Shown: positions 1-4,716 of the stretch, one piece after another
Numbering within the stretch: position 1 is the first letter of the stretch
Layout: each line of letters begins with the position of its first letter
NCBI GenBank assembly: GCA_019420405.1
Contig: JAHZHF010000213.1
Location: 1-5,347 of the forward strand
DNA length: 5,347 bases
From: Clostridiales bacterium
GTDB lineage: Bacteria > Bacillota > Clostridia > Lachnospirales > Lachnospiraceae
Reading direction: 5' to 3'
The notes under the pieces: model-generated
What the model saw: the letters and a program-made list of their open reading frames with translations, nothing else
Databases searched by the model: none
What the model was told of the DNA's origin: nothing
Position numbers and translations under genes: made by a program

Positions 1-15
1 TCGAAGCGGGCTCTG

Positions 16-24
16 TGCTATACT
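16..24 (+). promoter_or_regulatory. Possible extended -10 promoter element
   Basis: TG at 16-17, one base, then TATACT at 19-24 resembles an extended -10 hexamer. It lies 34 bases before the first start codon and 17 bases before the ribosome binding site, so a short leader would result. A -35 box at normal spacing would fall before the window, so it cannot be checked. The following gene might instead be internal to a longer operon. Confidence 0.35.
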
Positions 25-57
25 GTAAGAAATTTATCAGAAGGAGCGGAAATAAGT

Positions 58-720
58 ATGAAGTTTGACATCACTGATAATGTTGTGGTCCGTGCCCTCT
101 CCAAAATCTGTGACATGGTCTGCCTGAATATTATGTGGCTTGTATGCTGTATCCCGATTGTTACGATCGGGGCGTCAACGACAGCGCTGTATACGGTCAT
201 GCTGAAAATGGTTAAGAATGAAGAGGGATATATCTTCCGGGGGTTCTTCAAATCATTTAAGATGAATTTTAAGCAGGGAACAATCAGCTGGCTCATCCTG
301 CTTGCATTATGGATTGTGTGGTTTGTGGATTTCCGGGTATCCGGAATAATGGCGGGGACGACCGGGCTGGTTATGCGGGTGATTTTCCTTGCTGTGGGTT
401 TTATTCTGCTCTCAGTGACGATCTATGTGTTCCCGCTGATTGCAAGGTATGAGAATACGATTGGAGCTGCGCTTAAGAATGCGCTGATCTTGACCGTAGC
501 ACGTCTGCCGTATACATTTTTGATGGTTCTGGTGATTGTGGCGGCGGTTATCGTATCACTGTGGAGTACAATGACGCTGGCGTTTGCCCTTCCCCTCTGG
601 CTGTTGATTGGAGGAGCGCTGATCGCCTGGATCAATTCATACATACTGCGCAGAGTATTTCGGGTTCTTGAAGAAAACAGTACCACTGACGATAATCATG
701 CAGATGGTAATCCTGTATAG
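58..720 (+). CDS. DUF624 (YesL-like) integral membrane protein
   Basis: A 220-residue membrane protein that matches the DUF624/YesL family in pattern. The family hallmark is the N-terminal helix running into PIVTIGASTTALY (33-45), followed by a basic, aromatic-rich loop FFKSFKMNFKQGT (63-75). Hydrophobic segments lie near residues 22-45, 76-93, 104-128, 150-170 and 172-196, so about five membrane helices are expected. The charged, hydrophilic C-terminal tail (205-220) is probably cytosolic. AAGGAG at 41-46 sits 11 bases before the ATG and supports this start. Homologues are often next to carbohydrate ABC transporter or glycosidase genes; here the visible partner is xpt, 15 nt downstream, which is unusual for the family. 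The molecular role is unknown. The family call is confident; no function should be inferred from it. Confidence 0.88.
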   Translation: MKFDITDNVVVRALSKICDMVCLNIMWLVCCIPIVTIGASTTALYTVMLKMVKNEEGYIFRGFFKSFKMNFKQGTISWLILLALWIVWFVDFRVSGIMAGTTGLVMRVIFLAVGFILLSVTIYVFPLIARYENTIGAALKNALILTVARLPYTFLMVLVIVAAVIVSLWSTMTLAFALPLWLLIGGALIAWINSYILRRVFRVLEENSTTDDNHADGNPV

Positions 721-735
721 GAAGAGGAGTAGAAG

Positions 736-1392
736 ATGAACTTTTTAGAAGAACGAATTGTGAAAGATGGAGTAGTAAAAGAAGGAAATGTGCTGAAGGT
801 TGACAGTTTTCTGAATCATCAGATGGATATTGAGCTGCTGGATCAGATGGGAGCTGAGTTCAAGAGAAGATTCGCGGGAAAACCGATTAATAAGATATTG
901 ACGATCGAAGCGTCGGGAATCGGTATCGCCTGCGTGGTTGCCCAGCACTTCGGTGTTCCGGTTGTGTTTGCCAAAAAGTCGCAGAGTATTAACCTGGATG
1001 GGGATATGTATGTGGCGGAAGTGGAGTCTTTTACACACAAATGTATTAACCACGTGATTGTGGCCCAGAAGTTCCTGACACCGGCTGACCATGTGCTGAT
1101 TATTGACGATTTCCTGGCAAATGGATGCGCGCTTCAGGGATTGCTTCAGATTGTGCAGTCATCAGGCGCCACAGTGGAAGGAATCGGTATCGCGATTGAG
1201 AAAGGGTTCCAGTCGGGCGGAAGGATCATCCGCAACCTGGGATACCAGCTTGAATCTCTGGCGATTGTGGACGGCATGAACGCGGAGACTGGGGAGATCC
1301 AGTTCCGCGATCAGGAGAAAATGTCCGGAAAGTCAGAAGGCGCAGAAGAAAGCGGGGAGGACGGAATCTGCCGGAGCGCGACTCTAGACTGA
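736..1392 (+). CDS. xpt: Xanthine phosphoribosyltransferase
   Basis: Cytosolic purine salvage enzyme that transfers phosphoribose from PRPP to xanthine to give XMP. The protein follows the Bacillus subtilis Xpt pattern throughout: EGNVLKVDSFLNHQMD (16-31), LTIEASGIG (55-63), PVVFAKK (75-81), and the PRPP-binding loop VLIIDDFLANGCA (120-132), with GIGIAIEKGFQ at 150-159. The two adjacent aspartates in the loop (124-125) are the expected PRPP and metal contacts. AGGAG at 725-729 precedes the ATG by 6 bases. The Xpt fold should end near residue 193. The remaining 25 residues (EKMSGKSEG through SATLD) form an acidic, Ser/Gly-rich tail that I do not recognise, making the protein 218 residues against about 190-194 for typical members. 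It follows the DUF624 gene by 15 nt, implying one transcript, and there is no room for a purine riboswitch directly before it. Confidence 0.95.
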   Translation: MNFLEERIVKDGVVKEGNVLKVDSFLNHQMDIELLDQMGAEFKRRFAGKPINKILTIEASGIGIACVVAQHFGVPVVFAKKSQSINLDGDMYVAEVESFTHKCINHVIVAQKFLTPADHVLIIDDFLANGCALQGLLQIVQSSGATVEGIGIAIEKGFQSGGRIIRNLGYQLESLAIVDGMNAETGEIQFRDQEKMSGKSEGAEESGEDGICRSATLD

Positions 1393-1430
1393 GCAAAATC
1401 AGGTTTTGCAATAGAGTTCAAGAAAAAATA

Positions 1431-1537
1431 TAACAGTTCAGCCCGCGCCATTCGTAAAACCGCACTTCGTGCTTATTGCGGCTACCGCCGCTGTTTTACT
1501 CATATACGGGCGCTCAGCTCATAGGGCTGAACTGTTA
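1431..1537. repeat. Branched palindromic repeat element (REP/MITE-like)
   Basis: A 107-bp non-coding element bounded by perfect 14-bp inverted repeats, TAACAGTTCAGCCC (1431-1444) and its complement (1524-1537). Moving inward, GCGCC (1445-1449) pairs with GGCGC (1509-1513) and GTAAAAC (1454-1460) pairs with GTTTTAC (1493-1499). The centre holds two small hairpins, GCAC-TTC-GTGC (1462-1472) and GCGG-CTA-CCGC (1478-1488), so the folded shape is a long stem carrying a two-hairpin fork. It sits in the gap between two convergent genes, where small palindromic repeats commonly settle. No transposase and no clear target duplication are visible. A truncated relative of its right end is present near 3052-3077. 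Its identity as a dispersed repeat is inferred from this structure and the second partial copy. Confidence 0.75.
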
Positions 1538-1539
1538 CG

Positions 1540-1590
1540 AAAAAATAAAACCCGGACAATGGTAAAATGCCACTATCCAGGTTTTTATTT
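1540..1590 (-). terminator. Intrinsic terminator of the AGCS symporter gene, possibly bidirectional
   Basis: Arms at 1547-1562 and 1570-1585 enclose a 7-base loop. In minus-strand RNA all 16 positions pair, using three G-U wobbles, and the stem is followed by A and then six U (1546 down to 1540). In plus-strand RNA the same three positions become A-C mismatches, though a T-rich run follows there too (1581-1595). The stem begins 31 bases past the symporter stop codon, so its main job is to end that transcript. It may also work, less well, for the xpt transcript, for which no other terminator is visible. Confidence 0.85.
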
Positions 1591-1616
1591 TTTTTGCTCT
1601 TCTGTGGAACGGAATT

Positions 1617-3020
1617 TCACTGCCAGAAGTCGGTCTTATCCTTCAGGCTGATATCCTGTGCTTTGAACACCGGATTTTTCCCTGCGCGTTTCTGTTTGAT
1701 ATAGTCCTGCAGACAATGAATTGCCGGTTTGCCGAGGATGATGATAACAGGCAGGTTAATCAGGGCCAGGCAGCCCATGATCACATCGGCGGTACTCCAG
1801 GCCACGCTGAATTCCATTAATGAACCTCCGAAAACGATCACTGTGGCGAGAAGGCGAAAGGCGGTCATTACATATTTGCCCGGATTTCTGCCGCACAGAT
1901 ATCTGAGTCCCATCTCAGCGTAGAAGAAATTCCCGATCAGAGTTGTAAACGCAAAAAGGAACAGCGCGACGGTGATAAATGTAGTGCCGAAGCCGCCGAG
2001 AGCTTCTGTAGCCGCTGCCTGTACCCAGGGCATTCCCTTAAGCTGTTCGCTGGGGGCAACGCCGGAGCAGAGCAGCATGAATGCGGTAGCGGTACAGATG
2101 AGCAGTGTGTCGATAAAGACAGAGAGCATCTGTACAAGTCCCTGTTTCACCGGGTGAGAGACGGACGCGCTCGCTGCTGCGTTCGGAGCGGAACCGACGC
2201 CTGCTTCGTTGGAGAAGAGGCCGCGTTTAATTCCGTGCATCACACAGGAACCGGTGAATCCGCCGAAGATCGCCCGGATATCAAAAGCGTTCGAAAAGAT
2301 ATCCGCAAACATTTTCGGAATCAGAGTAAAGTGGGTGACTACGATAAAAAGCGCGACAGCCAGATAAAAGATCCCCATCAGCGGAACGAGAATTTCTGTC
2401 ACTTTTGAGATCTGGCGGCTGCCTCCGAAAATGCAGATGCAGAAAATTACAGCCAGGATTGCGCCGATGACCACCGGGGTGGTTCCTTCCTGGAAGAAGC
2501 TGTAAGCCCGGAACGTGTCTGTGATATTGAAGGAAGCAACCATATTAAAGCCAACCATATAGGTCAGAATAAGAAATACGGCAAAGAGGGCGCCCAGCCA
2601 GCGCTTCTTTAGGACTGCCTGGATGTAGTAAGCGGGACCGCCGTAGCAGCTTCCATCTTCCGCACGGTGCTTATAGATCTGAGCCAGTGTGCTTTCCACA
2701 AAAGCGGAGGCGCTTCCGAGGATGGCAGTAAGCCACATCCAGAACACTGCGCCCGGACCACCGAGACAGATCGCGGTGGAGATACCTGCAATATTTCCGG
2801 TACCGACGCGGGACGCGGTGGATACCATCAGCGCCTGGAAGGATGAAAGCCCGTTTTCGTCATCCTTTGGCTCCAGCACAACACGAATGGACTCGCGGAA
2901 CATGCGGAACTGCACGAAACGCGTCCGAATCGTAAAATAAATACCTGTACCAAGCAGAAGGATGATCAGGATATAGGTGTAGAGCAGATCGCTCAGTGAG
3001 TTGATAAATTGTGCAAACAT
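1617..3020 (-). CDS. AGCS family sodium:alanine/glycine (amino acid) symporter
   Basis: A 467-residue polytopic inner-membrane protein of the amino acid-cation symporter (AGCS, sodium:alanine symporter) family, which uses a sodium or proton gradient to import small neutral amino acids such as alanine or glycine. Typical features are the early helix with GTGIYFTIRTRFVQFRMF (24-41), the substrate-site segment TASRVGTGNIAGISTAI (68-84), ESTLAQIYK (109-117), the GGPAYYI stretch (127-133) and the highly conserved IKRGLFSNEAGVGSAPNAAA (264-283). Hydrophobic helices continue to about residue 430, followed by a basic cytosolic tail. Length fits the family (roughly 440-480). On the minus strand a GAGGAAG ribosome binding site lies 4 bases before the ATG, at about 3025-3031. 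It is transcribed alone, convergent with xpt and divergent from the cysK-like gene. The exact substrate cannot be read from the sequence; alanine, glycine, serine and glutamine are all known in this family. Confidence 0.95.
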   Translation of the reverse strand: MFAQFINSLSDLLYTYILIILLLGTGIYFTIRTRFVQFRMFRESIRVVLEPKDDENGLSSFQALMVSTASRVGTGNIAGISTAICLGGPGAVFWMWLTAILGSASAFVESTLAQIYKHRAEDGSCYGGPAYYIQAVLKKRWLGALFAVFLILTYMVGFNMVASFNITDTFRAYSFFQEGTTPVVIGAILAVIFCICIFGGSRQISKVTEILVPLMGIFYLAVALFIVVTHFTLIPKMFADIFSNAFDIRAIFGGFTGSCVMHGIKRGLFSNEAGVGSAPNAAASASVSHPVKQGLVQMLSVFIDTLLICTATAFMLLCSGVAPSEQLKGMPWVQAAATEALGGFGTTFITVALFLFAFTTLIGNFFYAEMGLRYLCGRNPGKYVMTAFRLLATVIVFGGSLMEFSVAWSTADVIMGCLALINLPVIIILGKPAIHCLQDYIKQKRAGKNPVFKAQDISLKDKTDFWQ

Positions 3021-3051
3021 TTTTCTTCCTCTCTTTCATCGACTGTATCGT

Positions 3052-3077
3052 TTCAGCTATGCGGCTGAACTGTTACG
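3052..3077. repeat. Truncated copy of the palindromic element's right end
   Basis: GGCTGAACTGTTACG at 3063-3077 is identical to 1525-1539, the right terminus of the 107-bp element plus two flanking bases. The similarity continues leftward with one gap, as TTCAGCTATGC here against CTCAGCTCATAG there. Locally, TTCAGC (3052-3057) can pair with GCTGAA (3064-3069). The rest of the element is absent. The fragment lies in the untranslated leader of the symporter gene, in the same orientation as the full copy downstream of that gene. Confidence 0.65.
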
Positions 3078-3090
3078 TTTAATAGATGCG

Positions 3091-3122
3091 ATACAGCATC
3101 CGAGTGGGAACAAATGCTGTAT
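3091..3122 (-). other. Stem-loop in the symporter mRNA leader
   Basis: ATACAGCAT (3091-3099) and ATGCTGTAT (3114-3122) form a perfect 9-bp stem around a 14-base loop. It would be transcribed as part of the roughly 160-nt leader between the predicted symporter promoter and its start codon. A second stem further upstream pairs 3130-3137 with 3168-3175 (8 bp, one G-U in minus-strand RNA) around a 30-base loop. No U-run follows either, so these are not terminators. I do not recognise a riboswitch class. Confidence 0.5.
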
Positions 3123-3189
3123 GTATATGTCCGGCGGTGTGAGAGTGCTGCGTCAGTAAAGATGTCGCCGCCAGACGTGAGCGAGTTTT

Positions 3190-3218
3190 ATTATATCTTA
3201 GGAAGCCGCATAAGTCCA
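3190..3218 (-). promoter_or_regulatory. Promoter of the AGCS symporter gene
   Basis: Read on the minus strand, TGGACT (3218-3213) and a perfect TATAAT (3195-3190) are separated by 17 bases, a sigma-A type promoter with a 4/6 -35 box. Transcription would start near 3183, giving a leader of about 160 nt before the ATG at 3020. Confidence 0.65.
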
Positions 3219-3229
3219 GGGTAAGATAT
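3193..3229. promoter_or_regulatory. Inverted repeat across the symporter promoter, possible operator
   Basis: ATATCTTA (3193-3200) and TAAGATAT (3222-3229) are a perfect 8-bp inverted repeat with 21 bases between them, 29 bp from centre to centre. One arm overlaps the symporter -10 box and the other lies just beyond the -35 box. It lies upstream of the predicted transcription start, so it would act as DNA and not as RNA. Binding by a dimeric regulator is plausible, but no regulator gene is visible and the region is AT-rich. Confidence 0.35.
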
Positions 3230-3269
3230 GTTTTTGTCAGGTTCATAGCTGAAAATTTCTGAAAACCAG

Positions 3270-3298
3270 TTGAGTTCTTTGAAATGAAGGAATATAAT
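3270..3298 (+). promoter_or_regulatory. Promoter of the cysK-like gene
   Basis: TTGAGT (3270-3275) and a perfect TATAAT (3293-3298) are 17 bases apart. The expected start of transcription, near 3305, lies five bases before the first in-frame ATG (3310). That leaves no room for a ribosome binding site there and supports translation from the GTG at 3346 with a leader of about 40 nt. The divergent symporter promoter lies about 50 bases away. No T-box or S-box structure is seen in the short leader. Confidence 0.8.
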
Positions 3299-3345
3299 AA
3301 TAAGGTTAAATGCAATTGGTTTTTTGGAAAGGCGTGGAAACGACA

Positions 3346-4287
3346 GTGATTTATAATAATATTCTTGAAGCTATGGGAAATACTCCCCTGATCCGTCTGG
3401 AGCGCATGGCGGAGAAGGGAAGCGCTCAGATCCTTGTGAAATTTGAAGGACTTAACGTGGGCGGTTCGATCAAGACGAGGACCGCATATAATATGATTCG
3501 CGACGCAGAAGAAAAAGGGCTGATTAACGAGAATACGATCATCGTTGAGCCTACAAGCGGCAATCAGGGGATCGGTCTGGCGCTTGTAGGTGCGGTGCGC
3601 GGCTATAAGACAAAGATCATTATGCCTGATTCGGTGAGCGAGGAGAGAAGGAAGCTGGTGCGGCATTACGGAGCAGAAGTGATTCTGATTCACGATGCCG
3701 GAAATATCGGAGCATGTATTGAGGAGTGTTTAAATACGGCCCTTCGGATGGCTAAGGAAGATCCTAATGTTTTTGTTCCGCAGCAGTTTGAGAATCCGGC
3801 CAACCCGGCAGTGCACAGAAGCCAGACTGCGCTTGAGATTCTTGAACAGGCGGACTGCAGGATCGATGGTTTCTGCTCCGGGATCGGAACCGGGGGAACT
3901 ATTACCGGGATCGGAGAAGTGCTGAGGGAGAAGAACCCGGATATGGAGATCTGGGCGGTAGAGCCGGAACATGCGGCGATTCTCTCAGGCGGTTCCATCG
4001 GAACTCATCTTCAAATGGGGATTGGAGACGGCGTGATTCCGGAGATTTTAAATAGGAACATTTATGACGATATCTGTATTGTGACTGACGAGGAGGCGAT
4101 CCGTGTATCCCGGGATCTGGCGTCAAAGGAAGGGATTATGTGCGGGATCTCATCGGGAACTAATGTGGCGGCAGCCCTGAAGCTGGCGAAGAAGCTCGGG
4201 GAAGGGAAGACTGTTGTGACAGTGCTTCCGGATACGGCGGAGAGATATTTCTCCACCCCGCTGTTTGATGAAGAGGTTTTTAAGTGA
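3346..4287 (+). CDS. cysK: Cysteine synthase-like PLP enzyme (O-acetylserine sulfhydrylase family)
   Basis: Fold-type II PLP enzyme of the CysK/CysM family, which replaces the acetyl group of O-acetylserine with sulfide to make cysteine. Counted from the GTG (313 residues), it shows AMGNTPLIRL (9-18), the PLP lysine K43 in GGSIKTR, the substrate loop TSGNQG (70-75), PQQFENPANPAVH (145-157), the phosphate-binding loop GTGGTITG (181-188) and PDTAERYFST (295-304). Family members typically open with M-I-Y-x-N, which the GTG reproduces exactly. The ATG at 3310 would add 12 unconserved residues at a spot with essentially no leader. GGAAAGG at 3326-3332 serves as a somewhat distant ribosome binding site. 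Departures from classic CysK include NV for NP near the lysine, TSGNQ for TSGNT, TALE for TGPE and PDTAER for PDSGER, so another nucleophile or substrate is possible. No terminator follows the stop. Confidence 0.88.
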   Translation: MIYNNILEAMGNTPLIRLERMAEKGSAQILVKFEGLNVGGSIKTRTAYNMIRDAEEKGLINENTIIVEPTSGNQGIGLALVGAVRGYKTKIIMPDSVSEERRKLVRHYGAEVILIHDAGNIGACIEECLNTALRMAKEDPNVFVPQQFENPANPAVHRSQTALEILEQADCRIDGFCSGIGTGGTITGIGEVLREKNPDMEIWAVEPEHAAILSGGSIGTHLQMGIGDGVIPEILNRNIYDDICIVTDEEAIRVSRDLASKEGIMCGISSGTNVAAALKLAKKLGEGKTVVTVLPDTAERYFSTPLFDEEVFK

Positions 4288-4294
4288 CACTGTC

Positions 4295-4323
4295 TTGACA
4301 CAGTTGACATTTTCGTTTAGAAT
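4295..4323 (+). promoter_or_regulatory. Promoter of the T-box/proS transcript
   Basis: A perfect TTGACA (4295-4300), 17 bases, then TAGAAT (4318-4323) makes a strong sigma-A type promoter that begins only 8 bases after the cysK-like stop codon. Transcription should begin near 4330, right at the base of the T-box. A second TTGACA at 4304-4309 is only 8 bases from the -10 box, so it cannot be the -35 element for it. Confidence 0.85.
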
Positions 4324-4329
4324 CACAGT

Positions 4330-4594
4330 TACGAAAAGCGATGAACGGGATTAGTATATCCGGGGAATGCCTCAGAGAGGGAGCGGGCTGGTGAAAGCTC
4401 CTGCAGGAACCGATAGAACCGGCCCGGGAGCTTCCGCATGAAAGTGCGGCGCAGATCTGCGTTATGGACAGAAGAGTGAGCAGTATATGAATCAGGGCTT
4501 TAAGGCCAGGATATATTGTTAATTAGGGTGGTACCGCCGGGAGAACCGGTCCCTTGTTTTACGGGGGATCAGATCTCCCGGCGTTGTGTTTTTT
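4330..4594 (+). promoter_or_regulatory. T-box leader (tRNA-Pro responsive) controlling proS
   Basis: Class I T-box that lets transcription reach proS when uncharged tRNA-Pro binds. Stem I base pairs AAGC (4336-4339) with GCTT (4430-4433), followed by a GA-rich kink-turn. CGGG (4346-4349) pairs with CCCG (4423-4426) below the specifier loop, which has AGTA (4353-4356) opposite GAA (4416-4418). The codon after GAA is CCG (4419-4421), proline. Above it TATC (4357-4360) pairs with GATA (4412-4415). AGAGAG is at 4374-4379, and the distal stem is 4380-4384 with 4397-4401. Hairpins follow at 4434-4449 and 4450-4461, and Stem III pairs 4481-4488 with 4511-4518. The T-box AGGGTGGTACCG is at 4525-4536. 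The antiterminator pairs AGGG (4525-4528) with CCCT (4551-4554) and ACCG (4533-4536) with CGGT (4547-4550), exposing UGGU (4529-4532), which complements an ACCA tRNA end. Confidence 0.97.
4535..4594 (+). terminator. proS: T-box regulatory terminator before proS
   Basis: CGCCGGGAG (4535-4543) pairs perfectly with CTCCCGGCG (4575-4583). An inner helix pairs GGTCCC (4548-4553) with GGGATC (4565-4570), and a T-rich run follows (4584-4594). The 5' arm consumes the end of the T-box and the inner helix consumes the antiterminator's 3' strand, so terminator and antiterminator exclude each other. It is also the first terminator met by transcripts coming from the cysK-like gene. Confidence 0.93.
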
Positions 4595-4602
4595 AAATCT
4601 GA

Positions 4603-4679
4603 ACATGCGGCGGAAATGCCGCAGCCGCGGAATCGAGCTGCCGCATGTGAAGGGGAGGCGCGGTGGAAATACCGCGTCT
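4603..4679 (+). other. Two look-alike hairpins between the T-box terminator and proS
   Basis: TGCGGC-GGAAAT-GCCGCA (4606-4623) and CGCGGT-GGAAAT-ACCGCG (4659-4676) have the same six-base loop and nearly the same stem. The loop-closing pair is C-G in one and T-A in the other, a compensatory difference. The second stem extends to 9 bp (4656-4679, one G-U). The first competes with a 9-bp alternative, ACATGCGGC (4603-4611) with GCCGCATGT (4640-4648). They lie only in transcripts that have passed the T-box terminator, 37 to 110 bases before the proS start. No coding sequence or U-run is present; function unknown. Confidence 0.5.
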
Positions 4680-4716
4680 GAAAGGCTGAGAGCTTGAGAG
4701 AAAAGGAGAAGGAAAG

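Noticed and set aside
1393..1409. GCAAAA-TCAGG-TTTTGC hairpin directly after the xpt stop
   Set aside because: It has a weak AT-rich 6-bp stem and no U-run, so it is not a credible terminator.
1469..1651. Short open frame starting inside the palindromic element
   Set aside because: It runs through the palindrome, the terminator and the end of the symporter gene on the other strand, and has no ribosome binding site or recognisable protein.
3021..3183. Glycine riboswitch before the symporter gene
   Set aside because: Considered because of the gene family, but the conserved glycine aptamer core segments are not present on the minus strand.
3310..3345. ATG at 3310 as the start of the cysK-like gene
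   Set aside because: It lies about five bases after the predicted transcription start and adds 12 residues that do not resemble the family.
3079..3693. Long minus-strand open frame overlapping the cysK-like gene start
   Set aside because: It crosses the divergent promoter region and the start of a clear gene; its translation is rich in His, Ser and Leu without any domain, and it is best explained as a shadow frame.
4304..4323. Second TTGACA as the -35 box of the proS promoter
   Set aside because: It is only 8 bases from the -10 box; the upstream copy has the correct 17-base spacing.
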